Shown: one piece after another, positions 15,506 to 23,278 of the stretch | How the letters are laid out: each line of letters begins with the position of its first letter | Numbering within the stretch: the stretch's first letter is position 1 | From: an uncultured Microbulbifer sp. | GTDB taxonomy: Bacteria; Pseudomonadota; Gammaproteobacteria; Pseudomonadales; Cellvibrionaceae | Direction: 5' to 3' | Assembly (NCBI RefSeq): GCF_913055755.1 | Contig: NZ_CAJXKH010000032.1 | Location: forward strand, 1 to 36,092 | Length of the DNA: 36,092 nucleotides | Notes under the pieces: generated by a model | Seen by the model: only the letters and a program-made list of their open reading frames with translations | What the model was told of the DNA's origin: nothing | Databases searched by the model: none | Translations under genes and position numbers: made by a program

Positions 15506-17203
15506 ATGACTGAATTGCGCGAAATCAATCTGACTTCTGTCAGCCTGGTCAAAGAAGAGCTGGTAGCGAGTATCGAGTCCGCAACCGGATATCTTGACCA
15601 GTTCGCCGCGGATCACGCAAACAAGGCGGCACTGGAACAGTGTATTCACGGCTTGCGGCAGGTGACCGGCGTGCTGCAGATGGTGCAGTTGAAGGCGGCG
15701 GAACTTCTGGCCCAGGAAATGCTGACGGCCATGGGGGATATCCTGCAGGATCGCCAGCCGTCGCCCGCGGAGCTGCTGGAGGCCGTGGGCACGGCCTACT
15801 ATGTGCTCACCCGGTATCTCGATTTCGTGCAGAACCGGGCCACTTCCCGGCCGGAACTGCTGATCCCCTACATCAACAGCCTGCGCCTGGCGCGGGCGCA
15901 GGCGCCGGTACCCGAGAGTCATTTCCTGCACTGCCGCGCAGATGCGACGGTGCCGGGGGCCGTTTCTTCCGCGGTCATGTCGGAAGATCTCAAGACTTTT
16001 GTCCGGCGCTTTCGTCACATGTACCAGGTGGGCCTGCTGGCACTGCTCAAAGGCAAGCCCCGGGGGCCGGCCTACACCATGATGGCGCGGGCATTACAGC
16101 GTATTGCCAGTGTCTGCGCCGGGCGCCCCAATGGCCGGCTGTGGTCGGTTGCCGGGGCCGCCCTGAACGGTATGGCGAGCCGCGAGATGCTTGTGAACCG
16201 GTCCCGGGTGATGGTGTTCAGCATGCTCGACCGCAGATTGCGAACCATCTGCCGCGACGGAGATGCGGCGCTCGACCAACCGGCTCCGCCGGTGCTAATC
16301 AAGGAGTGCCTGTACTGGCTGGCGCTGTCTGGTGCCGGCGGGCAGGGGGCGAAGCTGCTGCAGTCCTTCGGGGTGCGCGAACTTTCCTACCGGGAGCCGG
16401 AACTGGAGCGCGACCGCGCCAGCCTGGGCGGTCCCGGTGCCACTGCCATCGCCGCGGTGGCCGGGGCTCTGGATGAGGAGTTGTCCGGTGTGCGCCGCAT
16501 GTTGGACGATGCCGAGGTGATCGGCACTTCGGGCCTGAGCGAAGACGGTGGGCTGGTGGATACCCTGCGCCGCATAGCCAATACCCTGATCCTGCTCAAC
16601 TTCAAACGCATTGGCGAGCAACTTGCCAGCGCCACCGCCAACTACCAGAGCGTGGCCGCGGCTGGAGGCCGGGTTGCGGACCAGGCCCTGCAGCAACTGA
16701 CGGCGCAGATCCTCGCCGTGGACAGCACCATTCGTGCACTGCGCCAGAGTAGTTGCATTGAACTGGATGAATCCGGCCATGCGGATATCGCCCTCGATCG
16801 CAGCCAGCTGGCAGAGGCGGAACTGGCGGTACTCAAGGAGGCCGAGGCGGGGCTGTCGCTGATCAAGCGGGCGCTCGCCTCTTACGCGGAGTCGGGCTTT
16901 GACCACGGTCATATCCGCAATGTGGCCACCACCCTGAACAGCGTGCGCGGCGGGATGATCGTGCTCAGCCTGGGGCGGGCGGCAGCCGTTGTGGAGCGCC
17001 TTACCCACTTTGTCGAAGCGGTCATCGATCAGAAAACCGTCGCCCCGGGGGTCGATCAGCTGTTGGAAATCTTCGCCGACGCCATCATCAGCCTCGAATA
17101 CTACCTCGGTGAGGTGAAGTTGCATCGCAAGGCGGATATGCAGTCCCTGGACCTGGCGGTGGAAAGCCTCGAGGCGCTCGGCTATCCGGTGGAGGTTGCC
17201 TGA
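15506..17203 (+). CDS. Stand-alone ChpA/PilL N-terminus-like protein with degenerate Hpt repeats
   Basis: This 565-residue soluble, helical protein resembles the N-terminal part of ChpA, the hybrid CheA-type kinase of the Pil-Chp twitching system. Residues 1-130 (LEQCIHGLRQVTGVLQMVQLK, then LLEAVGTAYYVLTRYLDFVQ) match the first pseudo-Hpt region of ChpA. Two more helical bundles seem to follow, one near LRRIANTLILLNFKRIGEQL and one near VATTLNSVRGGMIVLSLGRA, with the Hpt shape but no phosphorylatable histidine. His48 sits at the Hpt position of the first unit. No dimerisation, HATPase, CheW or receiver domain follows; the protein ends at 565. It may be a phosphotransfer or scaffold protein. 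No chemotaxis gene is nearby; nudC follows 66 bases on. Confidence 0.6.
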   Translation: MTELREINLTSVSLVKEELVASIESATGYLDQFAADHANKAALEQCIHGLRQVTGVLQMVQLKAAELLAQEMLTAMGDILQDRQPSPAELLEAVGTAYYVLTRYLDFVQNRATSRPELLIPYINSLRLARAQAPVPESHFLHCRADATVPGAVSSAVMSEDLKTFVRRFRHMYQVGLLALLKGKPRGPAYTMMARALQRIASVCAGRPNGRLWSVAGAALNGMASREMLVNRSRVMVFSMLDRRLRTICRDGDAALDQPAPPVLIKECLYWLALSGAGGQGAKLLQSFGVRELSYREPELERDRASLGGPGATAIAAVAGALDEELSGVRRMLDDAEVIGTSGLSEDGGLVDTLRRIANTLILLNFKRIGEQLASATANYQSVAAAGGRVADQALQQLTAQILAVDSTIRALRQSSCIELDESGHADIALDRSQLAEAELAVLKEAEAGLSLIKRALASYAESGFDHGHIRNVATTLNSVRGGMIVLSLGRAAAVVERLTHFVEAVIDQKTVAPGVDQLLEIFADAIISLEYYLGEVKLHRKADMQSLDLAVESLEALGYPVEVA

Positions 17204-17269
17204 GACCGTGCCCATGGTGCAGTCTATTCTCCGGTGAAACCAGAGCCGGTAGGGGTGCGGGACCAGTCC

Positions 17270-18079
17270 ATGAATGAATTCCTTCCTGCAGGCAGGGTCT
17301 TGCCCCTGCCTGAGTTCCATTGGCATATCGTCATTTCCGGCAATGAGCTGCTGTGCGCCGGTGACGGCCTGTTGCATGCGGATATTTCCGTTGCCGGCCC
17401 GGAGATTGCCGCCAGTCACTATCTCGGTGACTTGGGGGGTAAAGCCTGCGGTGTGCATCACCTGCCCCGGCAGATAGCCTTGCCCGGCTGCGAATGGCGG
17501 GGCCTCAGGAGTCTGCTTGGCATCGTCAGTGAATCAGAATTTGGTCTCGCCAGCCGCGCCATGCAGGTGATCAACTGGGATCGGGACCACCGCTACTGCG
17601 GTCGCTGTGGTGCGCAGACCGCCTATCATCCCCGGGATCGCGCCCGCACCTGCCAGCGCTGCGACTTTGCGGTATACCCGAGAATTTCCCCCTGTGTCAT
17701 CATGCTGGTTACCCGCGGCGACGAGTGCCTGCTGGCGCAGCACAGCCACCACCGCCGTCAGTTGCTGACCGCATTGGCGGGATTTATCGAGCCGGGAGAG
17801 AATGCGGAGCAGGCTCTGGTGCGGGAAGTCAAAGAGGAGGTGGGGCTGGAAGTGGGGGCCGTGCGCTATATCGGCAGCCAGTCCTGGCCATTTCCCGGTC
17901 AGTTGATGATTGGTTTCCTGGCGGAGGTCAGCGGGGGAGAGCTGCGGCCGGACAGATCGGAAATCAGTGCGGCACACTGGTATCACCGGGACAGGTTGCC
18001 GCAAGATATTCCGCCGGCACAGACGCTTTCCGGGCAGCTGATTCGGACCTTCGCCAGGCAACAGGCGGCGGATCAGTAA
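17270..18079 (+). CDS. nudC: NADH pyrophosphatase / NAD-RNA decapping hydrolase NudC
   Basis: This Nudix hydrolase splits NAD(H) to NMN(H) and AMP and removes NAD caps from RNA. It has 269 residues (E. coli 257). Zinc ligands are Cys110, Cys113, Cys128 and Cys131 (YCGRCG and CQRC). The Nudix box starts at Gly171: GFIEPGENAEQAL then VREVKEEVGLE. The NAD-specific SQSWPFP motif is at 203-209. The ATG at 17270 is chosen; the GTG at 17234 would add 12 residues and has no ribosome-binding site. The next gene begins 77 bases downstream. Confidence 0.94.
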   Translation: MNEFLPAGRVLPLPEFHWHIVISGNELLCAGDGLLHADISVAGPEIAASHYLGDLGGKACGVHHLPRQIALPGCEWRGLRSLLGIVSESEFGLASRAMQVINWDRDHRYCGRCGAQTAYHPRDRARTCQRCDFAVYPRISPCVIMLVTRGDECLLAQHSHHRRQLLTALAGFIEPGENAEQALVREVKEEVGLEVGAVRYIGSQSWPFPGQLMIGFLAEVSGGELRPDRSEISAAHWYHRDRLPQDIPPAQTLSGQLIRTFARQQAADQ

Positions 18080-18156
18080 TTTCCCGGGGACTGCGTGCAG
18101 ATTATTTTTATAACAGCATTCTCCACCATTAGAGGGTCGGGAGGAAACGGTTAACA

Positions 18157-18807
18157 ATGTATATCGCCATCACATTTGTCATCGCATTCATAGCCTTGCT
18201 GCTGGTTTTCTGGGGCGGCAGGATTCTGCTGAAAGGAAATTGGTTCCTGGGCTTTTTACGCGGCGCCCTGGGGCTGCTGCTGTTGGGCGGCGCACTGCTG
18301 ATCGTACTGGTAGCGCTGGACGTATACAGCTATCGCAACCTGGCGGAGGAGCACAGCGTCGGCACCGTGTCGTTCGAGCGCCTGGGCTCGCAGCATTACA
18401 TGGTCAAATTCTCCGATGAGGATGGCCTGGCACAGGAGTTTGAACTATACGGCGACCAGTGGCAGCTCGATGCCCGAATGCTCAAATGGAAGGGACCGCT
18501 GGCGCGCTGGGGGGTGCATCCGGCATACCGCCTGGACCGACTCAGTGGCCGCTACCTGACCCTGCAGGACGAGCGCGACAAAGAACGTTCGGTATATGCC
18601 CTGGCGGAAAGTGACCACGGGGTGGATGTGTGGCGTTCCCTGCGAAACCTGGGCAACCGCCTGCCGGTGGTCGACGCGGTATACGGTAGTGCCACTTTCC
18701 TGCCAATGCAGGATGGTGCGGTTTACGAAGTGCGAATCAGCCATACCGGCCTGCTCGCACGGCCGCTCAACAATCAGGCGCAATCCGCGCTGAATGAGTG
18801 GCAATAA
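18157..18807 (+). CDS. Conserved small membrane protein, function unknown
   Basis: The 216-residue protein has two N-terminal membrane spans (about residues 2-22 and 32-54), followed by a ~160-residue soluble domain with no recognised motif (contains YGDQWQLDARMLKWKGP, then YRLDRLSGRYLTLQDERDKER). Relatives beside nudC and sohB are often annotated as cation/multidrug efflux pump, but nothing here supports transport: only two spans and no pump motifs. The start has GGAGG at 18140-18144, somewhat distant. sohB starts 24 bases later, so a nudC-membrane protein-sohB operon is likely. Confidence 0.75.
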   Translation: MYIAITFVIAFIALLLVFWGGRILLKGNWFLGFLRGALGLLLLGGALLIVLVALDVYSYRNLAEEHSVGTVSFERLGSQHYMVKFSDEDGLAQEFELYGDQWQLDARMLKWKGPLARWGVHPAYRLDRLSGRYLTLQDERDKERSVYALAESDHGVDVWRSLRNLGNRLPVVDAVYGSATFLPMQDGAVYEVRISHTGLLARPLNNQAQSALNEWQ

Positions 18808-18831
18808 CACAAAAAGGGAATCGGGGGATTA

Positions 18832-20049
18832 GTGGAGTTTCTCAGTGATTACGGCCTGTTTCTGGCCAAAGTGGTAACCATCGTTGCGGCAATCCTGGTG
18901 GTGATCGGTTTTATCGTTGCCAACCGGTCCCATATGAAAGATCGCGATCCGGGGCATATCTCGGTGACCAAGCTCAATGACCGCTACGACGATATGAAAG
19001 AGTCTCTGCTGGAGGCGGTAATGGACAGCGGTGACTATGCGCATCGTCGCAAGTTGCACGACAAGGAAAAGAAGGCGGAAGGCAAGGCGCTGGCGAAAAA
19101 ACGCAAGGCGGAGCTGAAGGCGGCGGAGAAAGAAAAAAAGCAGGCTGCGAAAAATACCGCTGCCGGCGAGTCCCGCGAAGTTGCGGTGCCGGAACAGGCG
19201 CAGGCGGATGCGGAAGCGGGTATTGAGGAAGGGAGTGAAAATCTCCCGGGCAAGGGCGACGCCGAGGTGACTTCCTCCGGGGCGGAGCGCAAACGACTGT
19301 TCGTAATTCACTTCGATGGTGATATCAAGGCCAGCGCGCTCAGTCATTTGCGCGAAGAAATTACCGCAGTTTTGCAGGTGGCCACGAAGGACGACGAAGT
19401 GGTGGTCTGCCTGGAGAGCCCCGGCGGTATGGTGGCCAATTACGGCCTGGCGGCGAGTCAGCTGGCACGGGTCCGCAGTGCCGGGGTGAAACTGACCATC
19501 GCCGTCGACAAGGTGGCCGCGAGTGGTGGCTATATGATGGCCTGTGTGGCGGATCGCATTCTCGCTGCGCCATTTGCCATGCTGGGGTCTATCGGCGTGG
19601 TGGCCCAGTTGCCGAATTTCCACCGTCTGCTGCAGCGCAACGATGTGGATTTCGAGCTGTTTACTGCCGGCGAATACAAACGCACCGTCACCATGTTTGG
19701 TGAGAATACCGCCGAAGGCAAAGAAAAATTCCAGAGCGACCTGGAAGAAATACACACGCTCTTCCAGCATTTTGTTGCCGATTATCGGCCGCAGCTGGAT
19801 GTGGCCAAGGTGGCGACGGGCGAAGTGTGGTTTGGCAAGCGCGCAGTGGAGCTGAACCTGGTGGACGAGCTGAAAACTTCCGACGAGTACCTGACCGGGC
19901 GCGCGGAAAATGCGGATCTGTACCAGGTGGAGTACAAGGAAAAACAGAATATCGCTAAGAAAATTGGTATCGCCGCCCAGGCCGGGGTGGAGTCTGCAAT
20001 CTCGCGCACTCTCTCCCGGCTGGCCGCCTGGCGCCACCAGGCCCAATAA
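18832..20049 (+). CDS. sohB: Inner-membrane S49 peptidase SohB
   Basis: SohB is a signal-peptide-peptidase-related serine protease anchored in the inner membrane. Of 405 residues, about 9-30 form the membrane anchor. The S49 domain is in the C-terminal part: Ser231 in KVAASGGYMMA is the nucleophile and Lys283 in AGEYKRTVT the base. Their spacing of 52 equals that of Ser147/Lys199 in B. subtilis SppA. A highly charged insert rich in Lys, Glu and Ala (about residues 73-150) links anchor and protease, making the protein about 55 residues longer than E. coli SohB (349). The start is GTG with GGGGGA upstream. Confidence 0.92.
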   Translation: MEFLSDYGLFLAKVVTIVAAILVVIGFIVANRSHMKDRDPGHISVTKLNDRYDDMKESLLEAVMDSGDYAHRRKLHDKEKKAEGKALAKKRKAELKAAEKEKKQAAKNTAAGESREVAVPEQAQADAEAGIEEGSENLPGKGDAEVTSSGAERKRLFVIHFDGDIKASALSHLREEITAVLQVATKDDEVVVCLESPGGMVANYGLAASQLARVRSAGVKLTIAVDKVAASGGYMMACVADRILAAPFAMLGSIGVVAQLPNFHRLLQRNDVDFELFTAGEYKRTVTMFGENTAEGKEKFQSDLEEIHTLFQHFVADYRPQLDVAKVATGEVWFGKRAVELNLVDELKTSDEYLTGRAENADLYQVEYKEKQNIAKKIGIAAQAGVESAISRTLSRLAAWRHQAQ

Positions 20050-20123
20050 ACCGATAGTGTGAATCGGGCAGAGAGTGAGCCGGGCGGTGTGTAAACCGCC
20101 GGCATAAATACAAGGACGTAACG

Positions 20124-21128
20124 ATGGCTGACAACACATTTCGCGCAATGCTGGTCGAAGAGGTCGCGGCGGGTAAATACGATCAGACAATCGTAGAGCG
20201 CAAGCCGCAGGAATTGCCCGCGCACCCGGTAGTCGTGGCGGTGTCTCACTCTGCTCTCAATTACAAGGATGCGCTGTCCGCTTTCGGCAATCGCGCGGTA
20301 ACCCGCGAGTATCCCCATACCCCGGGCATCGACGCCGTGGGGTCGGTTCTCAGTGACGCCAGCGGCACCTTTGCGGTGGGCCAGCAGGTACTGATCACAG
20401 GTTACGATCTCGGCATGAATACCGCCGGTGGACTGGCGGAGCGGATTGCGGTGCCGCCGGAATGGGTGACGCCACTGCCGCAAGGGCTCACGCCCCGGGA
20501 GGCAATGATTCTTGGTACCGCGGGGCTTACGGCCGCGCTGTGCCTGGAAAAACTGCTGGAAGCAGGGGCGCGGCCGGAAGACGGCGAGGTACTGGTGACC
20601 GGTGCCACCGGCGGCGTGGGTTCCATTGCCGTGGCTCTGCTGGCGAAACAGGGCTTTCGGGTGGCAGCGGTCACCGGCAAACTGGAGTCGGCGGAATTCC
20701 TCACCGGCCTGGGTGCCTGGAAGGTGCTGGACCGGGAAACCCTGGCGCCGTTTGCCAATAAGGCCATTGCCAAGCCCCTGTGGGCCTGGGCGGTGGATAC
20801 CGTGGGGGGCGAGACCCTGTTCAATGTGATCAAGGCGCTCGCCTACGGCGGCGGTGTTGCCGCCTGCGGCATGGCATCCGGTGCCCAGTTCCAGGCCAAT
20901 GTGTTCCCGTTTATTCTGCGCGGTATCAGCCTGCTGGGGGTGGACAGTGTCGAGTTGCCCCTGGACAAGAAAGCGGCGGTGTGGAAAAAACTGGCCGGTG
21001 ACTGGTATATCGGGGAACAGCTGGAAAAAATCGCCGAGGATATTTCCCTTGATCAGGCGCCGGAATTTCTCGCACGGCTGCACCGCGGCCACGGTATCGG
21101 GCGTTATGTGGTGGATATGGGGCGTTGA
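20124..21128 (+). CDS. YhdH/AcuI-type NADPH-dependent acrylyl-CoA reductase / quinone oxidoreductase
   Basis: This is a zinc-independent medium-chain dehydrogenase/reductase of 334 residues. The N-terminal GroES-like domain contains SALNYKDALSAFGN and YPHTPGIDAVG. The nucleotide-binding loop is TGATGGVGSIAVALLAKQG. The motif GYDLGMNTAGGLAERI and the FILRGISLLGVDSVE segment are typical of the YhdH/AcuI subgroup. Members reduce acrylyl-CoA to propionyl-CoA, protecting against acrylate from DMSP breakdown, but no DMSP lyase or CoA ligase gene lies nearby, so the physiological substrate is not shown. The gene starts 74 bases after sohB. Confidence 0.88.
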   Translation: MADNTFRAMLVEEVAAGKYDQTIVERKPQELPAHPVVVAVSHSALNYKDALSAFGNRAVTREYPHTPGIDAVGSVLSDASGTFAVGQQVLITGYDLGMNTAGGLAERIAVPPEWVTPLPQGLTPREAMILGTAGLTAALCLEKLLEAGARPEDGEVLVTGATGGVGSIAVALLAKQGFRVAAVTGKLESAEFLTGLGAWKVLDRETLAPFANKAIAKPLWAWAVDTVGGETLFNVIKALAYGGGVAACGMASGAQFQANVFPFILRGISLLGVDSVELPLDKKAAVWKKLAGDWYIGEQLEKIAEDISLDQAPEFLARLHRGHGIGRYVVDMGR

Positions 21129-21303
21129 ATCACGCACCTGCCCGGGTGGATCAAGTGCTACATCCTGCGAGTACCCGCGCGCCAGCCGCGCGTAGCGCTG
21201 CTATGCTGAATAGCCCTCAAAAGTTATGCTGTTGGGACTGTTTGACTATCAGTCCGATTTTGGTGCAAACCTGTTTCAATTATTGTCAGATCGGTAGCAA
21301 GTT

Positions 21304-22566
21304 TTGTCGGTAAACAACACGCCACCTCCGCAGATCGCCAACGCCGGCGCCCTGGTGCTATCCGGGGGCGGCGCGCGTGCGGCGTATCAGGTGGGGGTAC
21401 TCAAGGCGCTGGCGGAGCTGACTCCGGAAAGCGAGCCCCACCCGTTCAAGATCATCTGCGGCACCTCTGCCGGCGCGGTGAATGCGCTGTTGCTGGCGTC
21501 CCATCCCGGCACCTTCAAGGAATCTGTGGCACGGTTGTGCAACCTTTGGATGGGGCTGACCGTGGACAATATTTATCGCAGCAACTGGACGAGTCTCCTG
21601 GGCAATATGGCCACCATCACCCGCTCCTTGTTCAATCACGGGGTGGCCCGTCGCAAACCGCTGGCACTGCTGGATAACACGCCGCTGCGCGAGCTGGTGA
21701 ATGACAGCATTCCATTTGCCAATATCCAGCGGAACATTGATGAGGGGCGATTGCGTGCGGTGAGCGTGACCGCCATGTCCTACAACCAGGGGGAGTCCGT
21801 CAGTTTCTTCCAGGGCGGCGAGGACGTGACGGAGTGGCGGCGCTTTCGCCGTTGTGGCGAGCGCACCACCCTGTGTGCCGATCACCTGATGGCATCGGCG
21901 GCCATCCCGACACTTTTTCCCAGTGTGAAAATCGGGGATGAATATTTTGGCGATGGCGCCGTGCGCCAGCTCGCGCCGATCAGCCCGGCACTGCACCTGG
22001 GCGCCAGCCGGGTATTTGTGGTGGGGGTTTCGGACAACCGCTCACCGGTACACTGGGGCAAGCGTCGCCAGGTAGCGAAACACTCCCCGTCAGTGGCGCA
22101 GATTGGCGGACAGTTGTTTAACGCGGCCTTTATCGACAGTCTCGAGGGCGACCTGGAGCACCTGGATCGGGTAAACCTGTTGCTGGATGCGGTGGACAAG
22201 AAGGGCCTGGACGGCCTGGCGCCGTTGCGGCCGGTGGAATCTGCGGTGATTGAACCCAGCCAGAGCCTGGACCGGCTCGCGGGCCGCAAAGTGCGCTATT
22301 TGCCCCCGGCACTGCGCTGGCTGTTTCGCTCCACCGGTGCTACAACTTCTGGCGGTGGTGCATCTGCTGCCAGTTACCTGTTGTTCGAGAAACCTTACCT
22401 CGGCGAACTGGTCGAACTCGGGTACCAGGACGCCATGTGGGAGCGGGAAAAACTGCGTGATTTTCTCCGCCCGCGCAATCAGTTGGTTGAGGTCGAACAA
22501 AGACGCCTATTTGGAATCCGGGTCAAACCCGCAGCGGAAGCAAGTAATGACAATCCTGCACAATAA
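21304..22566 (+). CDS. Patatin-like phospholipase
   Basis: This is a 420-residue Ser/Asp-dyad lipid acyl hydrolase. The oxyanion loop is GGGARAAYQ (about residues 21-29), the nucleophile elbow is GTSAG with Ser55, and the partner is Asp217 in FGDGAVRQ. No signal peptide is seen, so a cytoplasmic or peripheral membrane location is likely. The start is uncertain: a stop codon at 21295 leaves the TTG at 21304 as the only reasonable start, and no strong ribosome-binding site precedes it. The 3' end overlaps the lipoprotein gene by 20 bases. Substrate is unknown. Confidence 0.88.
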   Translation: MSVNNTPPPQIANAGALVLSGGGARAAYQVGVLKALAELTPESEPHPFKIICGTSAGAVNALLLASHPGTFKESVARLCNLWMGLTVDNIYRSNWTSLLGNMATITRSLFNHGVARRKPLALLDNTPLRELVNDSIPFANIQRNIDEGRLRAVSVTAMSYNQGESVSFFQGGEDVTEWRRFRRCGERTTLCADHLMASAAIPTLFPSVKIGDEYFGDGAVRQLAPISPALHLGASRVFVVGVSDNRSPVHWGKRRQVAKHSPSVAQIGGQLFNAAFIDSLEGDLEHLDRVNLLLDAVDKKGLDGLAPLRPVESAVIEPSQSLDRLAGRKVRYLPPALRWLFRSTGATTSGGGASAASYLLFEKPYLGELVELGYQDAMWEREKLRDFLRPRNQLVEVEQRRLFGIRVKPAAEASNDNPAQ

Positions 22567-23233
22567 ATGTATTTCCCGTGGTTTTCTGCTCCTGTGTGCT
22601 GCCCTGCTGGCAGCCTGTGCGGGGCAGGGCGGCGATACTGCCGGCAGCGGCGCCGACACGGTTTTGCGCCAGCCCGAGGACAGTGAATATCGCCGCCTGC
22701 TGGTTGAGGCGCAGCAGTTGTCGTTTACGCTGGATTTCAACCGGTTGCGGGAGGCCTTCGTTAAATCTTCCGAATACAACCCCTATGGTGGCGTCAAACT
22801 CAAATGGCTGCCGGAGGCCTACAAGTCCGTTGAGGAAGGCGATTTTGATGCCTGCCTGCAAAATGTCGGCAAGGTACTCGAATACAATTACATGAGCCTG
22901 GAAGCGCATATGATCGGAGTTGTGTGCAGCGGGCAGAAGGGGGCATTCGAGCAGGAAGATCGCCACCGCTATATGGTGGAGGGCCTGATGAATTCCATCG
23001 AGAACAGCGGTGATGGGCGGTCCCAGGAAAGTGCTTTCACCACCATCAGTACCTCCGAGCTGCGCGGCTTTGTACGTCTCAAGGGACTGCAGGTACTGGA
23101 TCAGTCCATCGTCTACGACAAGCAGGGCATTTACGACAAAATGCAGGTGCGGGACCCGGAATCCGGTGACGAGTATGCGCTGTATTTCAATGTCAGCCAG
23201 CAGTTTGTACGAGACCAGCAGGCGGCCAACTGA
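22547..23233 (+). CDS. DUF4919-like lipoprotein
   Basis: This 228-residue protein is a probable lipoprotein: the signal FLLLCAALLAAC has a lipobox (LAAC) followed by AGQGGD. The mature part matches what is recalled of DUF4919: DFNRLREAFVKSSEYNPYGG, a central ALANTLE-like helical region (NVGKVLEYNYMSLEAH), then GDGRSQESAF and YDKMQVRDPESGDEYALYFN. Its function is unknown. The start at 22547 (ATG) is chosen for the signal sequence; the frame runs back to 22250 inside the patatin gene without meaning. The 20-base overlap with the patatin gene suggests translational coupling and joint function at the envelope. Confidence 0.75.
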   Translation: MTILHNKCISRGFLLLCAALLAACAGQGGDTAGSGADTVLRQPEDSEYRRLLVEAQQLSFTLDFNRLREAFVKSSEYNPYGGVKLKWLPEAYKSVEEGDFDACLQNVGKVLEYNYMSLEAHMIGVVCSGQKGAFEQEDRHRYMVEGLMNSIENSGDGRSQESAFTTISTSELRGFVRLKGLQVLDQSIVYDKQGIYDKMQVRDPESGDEYALYFNVSQQFVRDQQAAN

Positions 23234-23278
23234 GTGGCATCCTGCGCGATGATTCCCCCCCCTGGGCGGGCATTTGGC

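Noticed and set aside
16295..17461. 388-residue minus-strand frame opposite the ChpA-like gene
   Set aside because: Shadow frame with no domain or ribosome-binding support; it also crosses the start of nudC on the other strand.
18829..20190. Long minus-strand open frame opposite sohB
   Set aside because: Antisense shadow of a GC-rich coding gene; no family features, while the plus strand is a clear S49 peptidase.
19782..21137. 451-residue minus-strand frame opposite the YhdH/AcuI gene
   Set aside because: Shadow frame; the plus-strand gene has complete family motifs.
21235..21255. GGACTG...CAGTCC inverted repeat upstream of the patatin gene
   Set aside because: Six pairs with a nine-base loop, no promoter elements at proper spacing; could be chance.
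22250..22546. Upstream extension of the DUF4919-like lipoprotein
   Set aside because: It would bury the lipoprotein signal 99 residues in, and lies inside the patatin gene.
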